The notes beneath the pieces were generated by a model. That model was not told the origin of the DNA and ran no database searches. It saw only the letters and a list, made by a program, of their open reading frames with translations. A stretch of DNA of 64,000 nt from the NCBI RefSeq assembly GCF_002532045.1, contig NZ_NWTG01000029.1, forward strand, positions 1-64,000, given 5' to 3'. Shown here piece by piece: positions 22,654 through 32,082 of this stretch. This DNA comes from Bradyrhizobium sp. C9. GTDB taxonomy: Bacteria; Pseudomonadota; Alphaproteobacteria; Rhizobiales; Xanthobacteraceae. The translations under genes were made by a program, and so were the position numbers. Position 1 is the stretch's first letter. Every line of letters starts with the position of its first letter.

Positions 22654-23667
22654 GTGACCACGCCATACCTCTCTCGACGTTCCGCGCTCGGCGTTCTCGC
22701 CGGGAGTCTGGTTGCGGGCAGTGGACGCGCGGAAACCGGCGCGAGTGGCGGCGCCGATCTTGGCGGCGTCACGTTGCGGGTGGCGTATTACAAGGGCGGC
22801 TGGCGTCCGCTGCTGCAGGCCGCCGGCGAGGACAAGACGCCTTACAGGATCGAGTGGAAGGAGCTCAACAATGGCGTGCTCCACATCGAGGCATTGAACG
22901 GCGATGCGCTCGACGTCGGTTCGGGCAGCGAGATTCCCGCGATGTTCGCCGCGCGCCAGAACGCCAAGGTGCGCTTCATCGCCGTCACCCATGAGGATCT
23001 CAACATCCAGGTCACCGTGGCGGCAAAGGACGCGCCGATCCATTCGATCGCCGACCTCAAGGGCAAGCGCGTCGGCTATGTGCGTGCGACCACGGCGCAC
23101 TACTTCCTCGCCAAGCAGCTCGAGGAAGCCGGTCTTGCGTTCGGCGATATCGAGGCGATCAATCTGACGCCATCGGACGGCTATTCGGCGTTCGCCTCGG
23201 GCAAGCTCGATGCCTGGGCGATCTACGGCTATAACGGCCAGCTCGCCATCGCCAAGCAGGGCGCGCGGCTGCTCAAGACCGGCGTCGGCTACCTCTCGGG
23301 TAATTTCCCGATCTACGCCAATCCGAAGGCGGTCGACGAGCCGCTGCGCCATGCGGCCGTGAGCGATCTGTTGCTGCGCATCCAGCGTGCCTATGCATTC
23401 GCCAACAAGAATTTTCCCCTCTATGCGGCGGCGCAGGTGGCTGAAACCCATCTGCCGTTGCAGGATATTCTCGACCAGTTCGCCCGTCGCAGCGACGACT
23501 TCTCGCTCGCCGGCGTGAGCGCCGACGTGCCGGAGACCCACCAGAAGGTCGCCGACACCTTCCTCAAGCTCGGCGTCCTCGACGCGCGCGCCGAGGTCGG
23601 AAAATTCTGGGATACGAGCTTCAACGACGCGATCGCCGCGGGTGCGGCGAGGCTCGCGCGGAGTTGA
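22654..23667 (+). CDS. ABC transporter substrate-binding protein, sulfonate/nitrate type
   Basis: A 337-aa protein of the SsuA/TauA/NrtA class. The N-terminus SRRSALGVLAGSLVAGSGRA has a twin-Arg followed by a hydrophobic stretch, so Tat export is likely. Core segments include LRVAYYKGGWRPLLQAA, ALDVGSGSEIPAMFAARQNA and the hinge region SIADLKGKRVGYVRATTAHY. It starts at GTG with AGGAG upstream. No permease or ATPase gene is adjacent; the preceding gene is a different type of binding protein. The ligand is probably an aliphatic sulfonate or similar. Confidence 0.88.
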   Translation: MTTPYLSRRSALGVLAGSLVAGSGRAETGASGGADLGGVTLRVAYYKGGWRPLLQAAGEDKTPYRIEWKELNNGVLHIEALNGDALDVGSGSEIPAMFAARQNAKVRFIAVTHEDLNIQVTVAAKDAPIHSIADLKGKRVGYVRATTAHYFLAKQLEEAGLAFGDIEAINLTPSDGYSAFASGKLDAWAIYGYNGQLAIAKQGARLLKTGVGYLSGNFPIYANPKAVDEPLRHAAVSDLLLRIQRAYAFANKNFPLYAAAQVAETHLPLQDILDQFARRSDDFSLAGVSADVPETHQKVADTFLKLGVLDARAEVGKFWDTSFNDAIAAGAARLARS

Positions 23668-24016
23668 CGGCGAGGATGTAGTCCATATGGGCTACGTGAT
23701 GGACGGGCAGGTTCCCGGAGATCGCGACATTCTCCATCGCAAAATTCCGGTCCAGCCGAAACTGCCGATATTTACGACCCCGGCGTGACGGCTGGGGCCA
23801 CAGGAGGTGTTGAGTGTTTCTGGGGCTATGATCAGAGCACAGCCACCGAACGGCACATGGTCGAGAAAGTTCCGGCGCGATCGCCGCCGGCTTGTGCCGT
23901 GCTGCCATGCAGACCGGAGAGCTTGCAGGCCAGGTCAGCTCCGTACGATGATGGCGACCGGATCGATGTTCGCAGCTGATGATTGTCGCTTATCTGATTG
24001 ATGCCTGGAGCTGAAG
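23668..24016. other. intergenic region, nothing recognised
   Basis: About 350 bp between the sulfonate-type binding protein and a small TTG-start ORF. I see no hairpin, operator or ORF with family likeness here. Confidence 0.4.
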
Positions 24017-24166
24017 TTGAATCACGACACGTTAGCCAAGCTCACCGTCACCATCATCGTCCTGGTCGCGCTGCTGGTCTGGCGTGTTGCCGACCAGAAG
24101 AAAGCCATCGCATGCGGGGTCGACTGCCCGACGGATCTGTCGGCGAACCGGAAGGCCGGGCGGTAG
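24017..24166 (+). CDS. small membrane-anchored protein (49 aa, TTG start)
   Basis: A short ORF reading NHDTLAKL, then a hydrophobic helix VTIIVLVALLVW, then RVADQKKAIACGVDCPTD and a basic tail. A GGAG at 24007-24010 is spaced 6 nt from TTG 24017, and an in-frame TGA at 23999 excludes a longer N-terminus. The single N-terminal helix with a Cys pair in the soluble part suggests an inner-membrane protein with its tail outside the cytoplasm. Function unknown. Confidence 0.5.
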   Translation: MNHDTLAKLTVTIIVLVALLVWRVADQKKAIACGVDCPTDLSANRKAGR

Positions 24167-24225
24167 GAGCAGAAGGCGGGCCGCTTCGGTTGACTGCCTG
24201 CTGGGCCAGCGCGGATGCTTGCGCA

Positions 24226-25317
24226 TCAGAGCCCGTGACGGCGGTTGCGCTCGGCGCGCAACGAGCTGCCGACGAAGCCGACGTCCTCCATCCCGCGGTG
24301 GATTTCCTTTGAGCAAAGCAGCAGCGTCAGCGCGCCAGCGCCGACTGCGACCAGTGCGGTCACGAGCAGGGGATTGTCGCAGAACGCATTGTGCAGGTTC
24401 TCGAGCGGGCCGGCTCCACCTGGTCGGCGTGCAACACAGACCGATGTTGTCGCCAGCACCCAGCGGCCGAGGGCCACGCAGGCGGCGTTGGCACAGGTGA
24501 GCGCGATGATGACGGCGGCGAGGCCCTTCCTGATCGACAGCGCGAGATCGACCAGCTTGATCACGGCGCAGCATGCGACGACAAATCCTGCGGCCACCGT
24601 CCATCCCGGCATGCCTGGCGCCAGGGTCTGACCGGCCCACAAGCCGAGCGCGGCCACACCGGCGAGCAGCGCGAGATTGATCTTCACAGCCTCCGGAAAC
24701 CGGCAGCGTAGCACGTAGGCGTTGAGCTTCTCGACGAGGTCGAGCAGCGCGCAGACGATCAGGCCCGCGGCGAAGCCGCCGAGATGCACGCCCCAGTCGA
24801 TCCGCGAATTGCCGATCGCGAACGCGATGTTCAGCCCGATGTTGATCGCGAAGAAGTCGAAGCGGACATCGAGCTTGCCGAGGATCCACAGGCAGAGCAA
24901 TGCGCCGAGAATGCCCGAGGTGGCACCGGAAGCGCCGACCGTCAGATAGGGCGTGGCATGGATCGCATTGCCGACGACGGCGCCGAACACCATCGCGCAG
25001 AGATAGATGATGACGAAATAGGTCGGCCCGACCCGGCGCTCGAGATGCCCGCCCCACAGCACGAGACACAGCATGTTGGTGGCGAGATGAATGAAATTGA
25101 CGTGCAGAAAGCCGTTGGCGAACAGCCGCCAGTATTCGTGCCGCGCCAGCGCGCCGGTGTACATTCCGCCGTAGCGGAACAGCAGCTCTGCCGGCGCCGA
25201 TGTGGCGCCGGCCTGGATGAAGCAAAACCCCGACGCCAGGACGGTCATCGTCATCAGCGCGTAGACGGCCGCGTGAGGGATTTCGAAGAAGCCGGGACTT
25301 GTGCGGTAAGTGGCCAT
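24226..25317 (-). CDS. rhomboid-family intramembrane serine protease
   Basis: A 363-aa polytopic protein starting at MATYRTSPGFF; a Met 48 codons upstream is less likely because it adds an Arg/Ser-rich stretch. Rhomboid hallmarks: HxNxxH-type segment NGFLHVNFIHLATNMLCLVL (about 69-88), catalytic Ser130 in GASGATSG and catalytic His179 in DWGVHLGGFAAG. About 160 residues after the core form four more hydrophobic segments, longer than a minimal six-helix rhomboid. It would cleave membrane proteins in the inner membrane. Substrate unknown. It is divergent from the OYE gene. Confidence 0.85.
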   Translation of the reverse strand: MATYRTSPGFFEIPHAAVYALMTMTVLASGFCFIQAGATSAPAELLFRYGGMYTGALARHEYWRLFANGFLHVNFIHLATNMLCLVLWGGHLERRVGPTYFVIIYLCAMVFGAVVGNAIHATPYLTVGASGATSGILGALLCLWILGKLDVRFDFFAINIGLNIAFAIGNSRIDWGVHLGGFAAGLIVCALLDLVEKLNAYVLRCRFPEAVKINLALLAGVAALGLWAGQTLAPGMPGWTVAAGFVVACCAVIKLVDLALSIRKGLAAVIIALTCANAACVALGRWVLATTSVCVARRPGGAGPLENLHNAFCDNPLLVTALVAVGAGALTLLLCSKEIHRGMEDVGFVGSSLRAERNRRHGL

Positions 25318-25505
25318 GAATGACAGCCAGGAAAGGCGGGTTCCACAGCCTAGCGAAGCGGTTTGAGAATTGCTACTCCCGCGTGTCCGGCGTCCGCCGC
25401 GCGCCTCTATCGGCGATCGTGCGGTGCGTATATCGTCGGCCGCAAATACAACGTCGGCCAAATATCGGTGCCTCGCGCCGGGTCACGACGTCATATGAGG
25501 AAGCG

Positions 25506-26693
25506 ATGTCCGACATGCTGCTGTTTTCGCCGATGACCATCCGCGGCGTCACGCTGAAGAACCGCATCGTGGTGCCGCCGATGCATCAGTATTCGGCCGA
25601 GAAGGGCTTTCCGACCGACTGGCATCTGATGAACGCCGGCAAGTTCGCCGCCGGCGGCGCCGGTCTCGTGATCGTGGAATCGACGAAGGTCGAGCGTCGC
25701 GGTTGCGGAACGATCGGCGATCTCGGCATCTGGGACGACAAGTTCGTCGCGCCGCTCAGTCGGCTCGTCAGCTTCATCAAGCAGCAGAACGCCGTGGCCG
25801 GCATCCAGCTCGGCCATTCCGGCCGCAAGGCGCGCGCAAGCCGCCCCTGGGAGGGCGACCGTCCGCTCGAACGCAGCGCCGCGATCGAGGATTGGGACGC
25901 CTGGACCCCAGTGGCGCCGAGCGCGATCGCCCATAGCGGGCGCTGGCCGGCGCCGCGCGCGCTGGAAACGCATGAGGTGAAGGATCTGGTCGCGGCCTGG
26001 GGGCAGGCGGCGCGGCGCGCGCATGAGGCCGGTTTCGAGGTGCTGGAGCTGCACGGCGCTCATGGCTATCTCGTGCACGAATTCCTCTCGGAACGTTCGA
26101 ACCAGCGCAGCGACCAATATGGCGGCTCGGAAGCGAACCGGATGCGGTTCCTGATCGAGGTGACCGAGGCCGTGCGCGGCTACTGGCCGGATCATAAGCC
26201 GCTGTTCGTGCGGCTGTCGGTCGAGGACAATGCAGGCTGGGGACCGGAGCAGAGCGCGCGGCTGGCGGCGATCCTGAAGGGGAAGGGCGTCGACGTGATC
26301 GACTGCTCGTCGGGGGGAATCAGCGAGATGGCGCCGATCCTGGGCAAGGAGATCAAATACAACTATCAGGTGCCGCTGGCGGAATATGTCCGCCGGCATG
26401 CCGATATCATGACCATGGCGGTCGGCCTGATCATCCATGGTGACCAGGCCGAGCAAATCCTGCGCGATAAACAAGCAGATTTGATCGCGGTCGGCCGGGA
26501 GATCCTCAATAACCCGAACTGGCCGATGGACGCCGCGCTGAAACTCGGGGTTGAAGGGCCATTTCGCCATGTTCCTCCGCAGTTTGGCTATTGGTTGGGC
26601 ACGCGGGCCAAGCGCGGATTCGGGACCCGGCCGTCGACCTGGCAGAACGGATTGCGGGAGGCTGGGCCAGAGGCCGACCGGGAGCTGACTTGA
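25506..26693 (+). CDS. NADH:flavin oxidoreductase, Old Yellow Enzyme family (YqjM-like)
   Basis: A 395-aa FMN-dependent TIM-barrel enzyme. MLLFSPMTIRGVTLKNRIVV at the N-terminus, GIQLGHSGRKA, LELHGAHGYLVHEFLS with the substrate-binding His pair and RSDQYGGSEANRMRF are all characteristic. It would reduce activated alkenes with NAD(P)H in the cytoplasm. The start at ATG 25506 has AGGAAG upstream; the longer ORF adds 62 residues unlike the family. Length fits YqjM/xenobiotic-reductase type. Confidence 0.92.
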   Translation: MSDMLLFSPMTIRGVTLKNRIVVPPMHQYSAEKGFPTDWHLMNAGKFAAGGAGLVIVESTKVERRGCGTIGDLGIWDDKFVAPLSRLVSFIKQQNAVAGIQLGHSGRKARASRPWEGDRPLERSAAIEDWDAWTPVAPSAIAHSGRWPAPRALETHEVKDLVAAWGQAARRAHEAGFEVLELHGAHGYLVHEFLSERSNQRSDQYGGSEANRMRFLIEVTEAVRGYWPDHKPLFVRLSVEDNAGWGPEQSARLAAILKGKGVDVIDCSSGGISEMAPILGKEIKYNYQVPLAEYVRRHADIMTMAVGLIIHGDQAEQILRDKQADLIAVGREILNNPNWPMDAALKLGVEGPFRHVPPQFGYWLGTRAKRGFGTRPSTWQNGLREAGPEADRELT

Positions 26694-26879
26694 GGCTGAA
26701 ATGGTGCTGACTAAATGCCGGTTTTGGGGGTGACCAGGGCATCGTGACAGGACCGTAATGGTCCGGTGACAAGGCGGCCTTGATCCGACCAAAAAGCCGT
26801 TGTGTGGTGCCCCCGTCGGGGTGGGGCAGGCGAACGTTGCGGAACGTTGCCGGCCGATAGCGAAAAAGGATCGCGGATA

Positions 26880-28229
26880 ATGCGCAAACATGTTGGCTTC
26901 TTCCTCGGGACGGTTGCGGGAGCGTGTCTCACCCTGCTCGTGGCCTCGCCGCAGGGGGCGCATCTGTTCGCCGTCGCCAATGCCGCCGCGCATGCCGACA
27001 ATACCTATTCGCAGCTCAACCTGTTCGGCGAGGTGTTCGAGAAGATCAAGACCGACTACGTCGAGAAGGCCGAGGACTCCAAGCTCGTCGAAGGGGCGAT
27101 CAACGGCATGATCTCCTCGCTCGATCCGCACTCCCGCTACATGAACGAGAAGGGCTGGGCGGAGATGCAGGAGACCACGCATGGCGAGTTCGGCGGGCTT
27201 GGCATCGAGGTCACGATGGAGGACGGCTTCGTCAAGGTGGTGGCGCCGATCGACGACACGCCGGCCTCGCGCGCCGGCATCATGTCGGGCGACGTGATCA
27301 CCTCGATCGACGATGAGCAGATTCAGGGCCTGACCCTCGACCAGGCCGTCAACAAGATGAAGGGCGCGCCCAACAGCTCGATCCGGCTGAAGATCATCCG
27401 CAAGGACGCCGACAAGCCGATCGAGGTCTCGATTGTCAGAGAGATCATCCGCGTCCGTCCGGTGAAGTATCACGTCGAAGGCGGCGACATCGGCTATATC
27501 CGGATCACCTCGTTCAACGAGCAGACCACCGAGGGCCTGCGCAAGGCGATCGGCGAGATCCAGAAGCAGGTCCCGCAGGACAAGCTCGACGGCTATGTCG
27601 TCGATCTTCGCAACAATCCGGGCGGCCTGCTCGACCAGGCGGTCTCGGTGACCTCGACACTGATGCAGCGAGGCGAGGTGGTCTCGACCCGCGGCCGCAA
27701 TCCGGAAGAGACCCAGCGCTTCACCGCCCATGGCGGTGACATGACCAAGGGCAAGCCGCTCGTGGTGCTGATCAATGGCGGCTCGGCCTCGGCCTCCGAA
27801 ATCGTCGCCGGCGCGCTGCACGACCACAAGCGCGCGACGCTGATCGGCACCCGCTCGTTCGGCAAGGGCTCGGTGCAGACCATCATTCCGCTCGGCGCCG
27901 GCAATGGCGCGCTGGCGCTGACCACGGCGCGTTATTTCACCCCGTCGGGCCATTCGATCCAGGCGCTTGGCATCAAGCCCGACATCGAGGTGCTGCAGGA
28001 CGTGCCGGACGAGTTCAAGACCCGCTCCGAGATCAAGGGCGAGGCCTCGATGCGCGGCCACCTCTCCGCCGAGGGCGCCGAACAGACCGGCTCACAGTCT
28101 TACGTGCCCCCGGACGAGAAGAACGACAAGGCGCTGGCCGCGGCGTTCAACCAACTGCGCGGCGTCACCGTGAACGCCGACGCCAAGAATGCGGACAAGG
28201 CCGCGCAGAAGCGGCCGGTGCCGAACTAG
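26880..28229 (+). CDS. ctpA: carboxy-terminal processing protease (S41)
   Basis: A 449-aa periplasmic protease with an N-terminal signal/anchor (about 1-38), an S41 N-domain, a PDZ domain (about 105-180, with GLGIEVTMEDGFVKVV) and a catalytic domain. The Ser lies in GGSASASEIVAGA (Ser304) and the Lys in GTRSFGKGSVQ (Lys329). The C-terminal 70 residues are charged and disordered. The start at 26880 has AAGGA upstream. These enzymes trim envelope proteins and murein hydrolases. Confidence 0.93.
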   Translation: MRKHVGFFLGTVAGACLTLLVASPQGAHLFAVANAAAHADNTYSQLNLFGEVFEKIKTDYVEKAEDSKLVEGAINGMISSLDPHSRYMNEKGWAEMQETTHGEFGGLGIEVTMEDGFVKVVAPIDDTPASRAGIMSGDVITSIDDEQIQGLTLDQAVNKMKGAPNSSIRLKIIRKDADKPIEVSIVREIIRVRPVKYHVEGGDIGYIRITSFNEQTTEGLRKAIGEIQKQVPQDKLDGYVVDLRNNPGGLLDQAVSVTSTLMQRGEVVSTRGRNPEETQRFTAHGGDMTKGKPLVVLINGGSASASEIVAGALHDHKRATLIGTRSFGKGSVQTIIPLGAGNGALALTTARYFTPSGHSIQALGIKPDIEVLQDVPDEFKTRSEIKGEASMRGHLSAEGAEQTGSQSYVPPDEKNDKALAAAFNQLRGVTVNADAKNADKAAQKRPVPN

Positions 28230-28313
28230 GCGGCGACATTTCCGGTCGAACCCGATCGCTGCGGCAAGGTCCCATGGACCTTGCCGGTCGTCTCCGACCT
28301 GCCTCGTTGCGCG

Positions 28314-28721
28314 TCAATTGGGTACTTCGCGTCTTTGATCTTGCGCGATCTCGGTGGCTTGGTAGGCGAGATTTTGCCAGCGGCCGCCGAGCTTGACCCA
28401 AACCGACAGAAATCACGCTTGATAATCGAACGAGGCCGGACCGTTGCGGCCTGATGCCAGCCAGCGTCCGACGACGACCGCCGTCTCCTGGTACAGCCGG
28501 ATATCAAGCTCGTCGACACGCGCTGAGTCCCAATGGCGTGTTCCGCTCCGGTACGAAGCGAGCACGTCCGCCTTGGTCTCGATCGCCCCACCGGGTTGCA
28601 CAATGACGTAGTCCGGGTGGATCAATCGATTGATCACATCCAGGTCGAGCGTCAGGTGCGCCGCGGCAAGTGCGCGCTCCGCAGCGGCAACAGCATCGAG
28701 GTCGGTGTTCGACTGAGCCAA
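28314..28721 (-). pseudogene. NTF2-like (DUF4440-type) protein interrupted by one in-frame TGA
   Basis: The frame starts at TTG 28721 (AGGAG upstream) and encodes AAAERALAAAHLTLDLDVIN, LIHPDYVIVQPGGAIETKAD and VVVGRWLASGRNG, typical of the NTF2/SnoaL-like fold. A TGA at 28415-28413 stops it after FDYQA. Reading on in the same frame gives FLSVWVKLGGRWQNLAYQAT and ends at TGA 28316-28314. This restores the missing last strands of the fold, with the TGA in the place of a CGA-like Arg codon. So either a recent nonsense mutation truncated the gene or there is a sequence error. It lies 25 bp downstream of the GGDEF-EAL gene on the same strand. Confidence 0.7.
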
Positions 28722-28746
28722 GCGCGAGGGTCTCCTGATCAGGCGG

Positions 28747-31479
28747 TCACGCCGCGCCGGCGACAGGTTTGCGTCGGCGCGTGGCGGCCGGACCTGCGGC
28801 GGGGCCACGGCGATGCCCGGCCAAAAGCTCGCGGATCTGGGCGGCCGGCTTCGGCGGGCTGAACAGATAGCCCTGCATTTCCGAACAGCCGAGCTCGCGC
28901 AGCAATTGCTGCTGCTGCGCGGTCTCTACGCCTTCCGCCGTTGTCGTCATGCTGCGCTCGGCGGCGATGTTGACGACGGCCTCGACGATGCCGGCCGAGC
29001 CTTGCGGATCGGCGATGTCGGTGACGAAGCAGCGGTCGATCTTGATCTTGTCGAACGGGAAACGCTTCAAATAGCTCAGCGACGAATAGCCGGTGCCGAA
29101 ATCGTCGAGCGCGATCCTGATGCCGATGGCGCGGAGCTGGTGCAGGGCGGCCAACGCCGTCTCGTCGTCGCGGATCAGCACCGCCTCGGTGATCTCGAGC
29201 TCCAGCCGGCCCGCCGACAGGCCCGATGCCGCCAGCGCCGCGATCACCTTGAGCGCCAGCGTGCCGGTCCGGAACTGCACCGGCGAGACGTTGACCGCGA
29301 GCTTGACGTGATCGGGCCAGTTCACGGCTTCCTTGCAAGCCGTCATCAGCACCCATTCGCCGAGCTGGTTGATCAGGCCGGTCTCCTCGGCGATCGGCAC
29401 GAAGTCGGCCGGCGAGATCATGCCGCGCACCGGATGGCGCCAGCGCACCAGCGCCTCACAGCCGGTGATCTCGTTGCTGCGCAGGTCGACGCAGGGCTGG
29501 TAATACACTTCGAGCCCGCTGCCAGCAGTGATGGTCTGCCGCAGCTCCACCTCGAGCTCGCGGCGGGCGCGGGCATCGGCGTCCATCGCCGGTTCGAAGA
29601 AGCGCGCGACGCGCCGGCCGGCCGACTTCGCCGCATACATCGCAAGGTCGGCGTTCTTCATGATCTGGTCGAGATCGGTGCCGTCCCTTGGCGCCAGCGC
29701 AATGCCGATGCTGGCGTCGGTCGTGACCTGGTGGCCGAGGCATTGATAGGGCGAGCGGATCACCTCGTAGATGCTTGCGACGAGGTCGGTGACCTCGATG
29801 TCGTTCTTCACCCCGGTCTGCACGATCGCGAACTCGTCGCCGCCGAGCCGGGCGACGAAATCGCCGTCGCCGATCACGCCGGATAGCGTCCGCGCGACGG
29901 ACTTGAGCAGCTCGTCGCCGACCATGTGGCCGAGCGAGTCGTTGACGCCCTTGAACTCGTCGATGTCGATATAGAGCACCGCGAGCTGACTGTCGGGGGC
30001 GACGTGCGGCAGCGCGCGCTTGATCTCCTCATGGAACAGCGCGCGGTTCGGCAGGTCGGTGAGCGCATCGTAGTGGGCAAGGTGCGTGATGCGCTCCTCG
30101 GCGCGGCGGCGCTCGGTGACGTCTTCGTGGGTCGCTAGCCAGCCGCCATCGGCCAGCGGCTCGTTGACCACCTGGATCGAGCGCCCGCCGGGCGTTGCGA
30201 TCACCATGGTGTTGCGGATGCCGACGTCGCGCAGCACGAGGTTGACGTAGCGCTCGACGTCGCCCTGGAACGAACCGGTCAGGTGGCGATGCACGACGAC
30301 GTCGCGGAAGCTGCAGCCGGGCCGGATGACGTCGGTGGACAATCCGTACATCTCGATATAGCGCTTGTTGCAGATCACCAGGCGCTGCGCGGCATCGAAC
30401 AGCAACAACCCCTGCGTCATGTTGTTGACGGCGGTGTCGAGCCGGAGCTTCTCCAGCGTCAGGCGCTGCTGCTGGGTGCGGTGCTGCTGCAGCAGCTTGC
30501 GCACCACGAGCGTCAGCAGGATCGCGATCGCCAGCACCGATGCTGCGGTCACCGCGATCAGCATGCCGATCTGCTCGCGCCAGTTGGCGAGCGCCGCTTC
30601 CGTGGTGGTCGTGGCGACGACCACGATCGGGAATTTGGTGAGCGCCCGCGACGACACCAGGCGGTCCTTGCCGTCGACCGGGCTGGTCATGCGCGAGGTG
30701 CTCTGCGGCAGCTCGAACACCTGCTGCTGATTAGCCGGGCCGGTGCGGAAGTTCTTCCCGATCATCTCCTCGACATGGGGATAGCGCGCCAGCAGCGTGC
30801 CGTCGCGATGGTGCATCGAGATCGCGGCGCCTTCGCCGAGCGCAACGGTCGAGAAGAATTTCTCGAAGGTCGCCGGCTCGATGCCGCGCCCGACCACGCC
30901 GAGGAACTCGCCATGCGGGCCTGTGACCTTGCGGACGATTGCGGTGGTCCAGTTTCCGCTGACGCGGCTGACCACCGGCGCGACCATCATGTCGGGAGAG
31001 TAGGGGCTGGATTTGAAGATATTGAAGTAGTCGCGATCGGCGATCGAGGCTTGCGGCAGCGGCCAGGCGCCCGAGCTGTTGATCAGCGCGCCGTCGGCGT
31101 CGAACACGTTGAGGCTGCCGACGTTGGACAGCGCGTCCATCTTGGACTTGAGCATCGCATGGATGTCGGCGGCGGACATCCGGCGCTTGTAGTTCTCCGG
31201 CGTCGCGATCCCGTTGTCGCGCATGAATGCGATCAGGTCGCGCTGGACCACCTCGAGGTCGTCGAGCTGCTGGTCGAAATGCCGTGCCAGCAGCAGCACG
31301 GTGTTCTCGAGCTCGCGCTCGCTGTTGTGCAGGGCGCGCTCGCGGAAATTCTCTGCCATCAGGGTGGCGCCGATCGCGATCGCGGCCATCAGCACGGCGC
31401 CGCCAAGGATCAGCCAGCGGATCGGACCGCTGCCGATTACCGAGGTGACGTTGAACGAGGCGCTGCCGTTTTGCTTCAT
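28747..31479 (-). CDS. membrane GGDEF-EAL protein (c-di-GMP cyclase/phosphodiesterase)
   Basis: A 910-aa protein. Two membrane helices (about 22-41 and 303-327) flank a periplasmic dCache-like sensor (about 45-290). A PAS domain (about 340-450) precedes a GGDEF domain with an intact signature R-L-G-G-D-E-F (544-550) and an EAL domain whose E-A-L is at 675-677. YYQPCVDLRSNEITGCEALV and later DDFGTGYSSLSYLKRFPFDK are the usual EAL landmarks. Both active sites look intact, so it may make and break c-di-GMP depending on the signal. It is next to a lone Flp pilin gene, divergently oriented. Confidence 0.93.
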   Translation of the reverse strand: MKQNGSASFNVTSVIGSGPIRWLILGGAVLMAAIAIGATLMAENFRERALHNSERELENTVLLLARHFDQQLDDLEVVQRDLIAFMRDNGIATPENYKRRMSAADIHAMLKSKMDALSNVGSLNVFDADGALINSSGAWPLPQASIADRDYFNIFKSSPYSPDMMVAPVVSRVSGNWTTAIVRKVTGPHGEFLGVVGRGIEPATFEKFFSTVALGEGAAISMHHRDGTLLARYPHVEEMIGKNFRTGPANQQQVFELPQSTSRMTSPVDGKDRLVSSRALTKFPIVVVATTTTEAALANWREQIGMLIAVTAASVLAIAILLTLVVRKLLQQHRTQQQRLTLEKLRLDTAVNNMTQGLLLFDAAQRLVICNKRYIEMYGLSTDVIRPGCSFRDVVVHRHLTGSFQGDVERYVNLVLRDVGIRNTMVIATPGGRSIQVVNEPLADGGWLATHEDVTERRRAEERITHLAHYDALTDLPNRALFHEEIKRALPHVAPDSQLAVLYIDIDEFKGVNDSLGHMVGDELLKSVARTLSGVIGDGDFVARLGGDEFAIVQTGVKNDIEVTDLVASIYEVIRSPYQCLGHQVTTDASIGIALAPRDGTDLDQIMKNADLAMYAAKSAGRRVARFFEPAMDADARARRELEVELRQTITAGSGLEVYYQPCVDLRSNEITGCEALVRWRHPVRGMISPADFVPIAEETGLINQLGEWVLMTACKEAVNWPDHVKLAVNVSPVQFRTGTLALKVIAALAASGLSAGRLELEITEAVLIRDDETALAALHQLRAIGIRIALDDFGTGYSSLSYLKRFPFDKIKIDRCFVTDIADPQGSAGIVEAVVNIAAERSMTTTAEGVETAQQQQLLRELGCSEMQGYLFSPPKPAAQIRELLAGHRRGPAAGPAATRRRKPVAGAA

Positions 31480-31863
31480 CTGACGCTATCGCTTCCAGGC
31501 GTTTCGCCCGGAAGTAGCTTTCACGCACCTCCGGCCCGCGAAAGTCGTATCCAACCGAGATGGAGCGCCGGTTAGCGAGATTGGTTAATGAATGGTTGCG
31601 AGCATGGGTGAGGCACTGCGCCGTTCCGCGTTGACGCTACAAATTCCCCTCCGGCTTGGCGAAACGAGGCAATTGCTGCTGACGCAGTTTGACGAGGCCG
31701 CGACATCGTTTCAGGGCTGATCGATATCAGGTCAACAAGTTCCCAGGCGAAAACTGCCGATTCGGCCGGTCGCAAAGCGCGACGCGGAATCCCTTACCGG
31801 GCGCAAGGCCGATGCAATCATCTGTTTACGATCTAAGTCGATGAGGTTGCTCGATGTTGGCGT
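31480..31863. other. divergent intergenic region, mostly featureless
   Basis: About 380 bp between the GGDEF-EAL gene and the pilin promoter. A 67-codon leftward frame at 31572-31775 has no family likeness and is not accepted. I see no palindrome of note. Confidence 0.4.
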
Positions 31864-31879
31864 CGGCACGTTGATTGCG
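31864..31879 (+). promoter_or_regulatory. candidate sigma-54 promoter of flp
   Basis: CGGCACG-TTGA-TTGCG matches the sigma-54 consensus TGGCACG-N4-TTGCW except for the first and last bases, with the essential GG and GC spaced by 10 bp. It ends 38 bp before the pilin ATG, giving an expected leader of about 28 nt. Confidence 0.5.
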
Positions 31880-31917
31880 TGTGGTTGAGCGAAACTCCAG
31901 GGCGTGAAGGTGTCATC

Positions 31918-32082
31918 ATGAAGAGGCTGGTGCAGAGCTTTTGGGCCGACGAAACCGGCGCTACCGCGATCGAATATGGACTGATCGCAACCGGCATCGC
32001 CATCGCGATCATTGCGGCGGTGAAAGGCGTCGGTACCAGGCTCTCGGGCACCTTCAATACGATCAGCGGTTCACTGAAGTGA
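31918..32082 (+). CDS. flp: Flp/Fap-type pilin
   Basis: A 54-aa prepilin. The short leader MKRLVQSFWADETG ends in the prepilin peptidase cleavage context G-ATAIEYGLIA, with the Glu-Tyr pair of Flp pilins at +5/+6 and a 20-residue hydrophobic helix. Gene start ATG 31918 has GAAGG upstream. It is the major subunit type of tight-adherence (Tad) pili, but no tad/cpa secretion gene is in the window, so assembly would depend on a locus elsewhere. A sigma-54-like promoter lies just upstream. It converges with moaC, 16 bp apart. Confidence 0.9.
   Translation: MKRLVQSFWADETGATAIEYGLIATGIAIAIIAAVKGVGTRLSGTFNTISGSLK

Noticed and set aside
25491..28061. Long leftward open frame (856 codons) across the OYE and CtpA genes
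   Set aside because: It is antisense to two clear conserved genes, with a composition rich in Arg, His and Asp typical of shadow frames in high-GC DNA, and no domain.
31572..31775. Leftward 67-codon frame between the GGDEF-EAL gene and flp
   Set aside because: No family likeness, weak ribosome site and unusual residue mix; likely chance.
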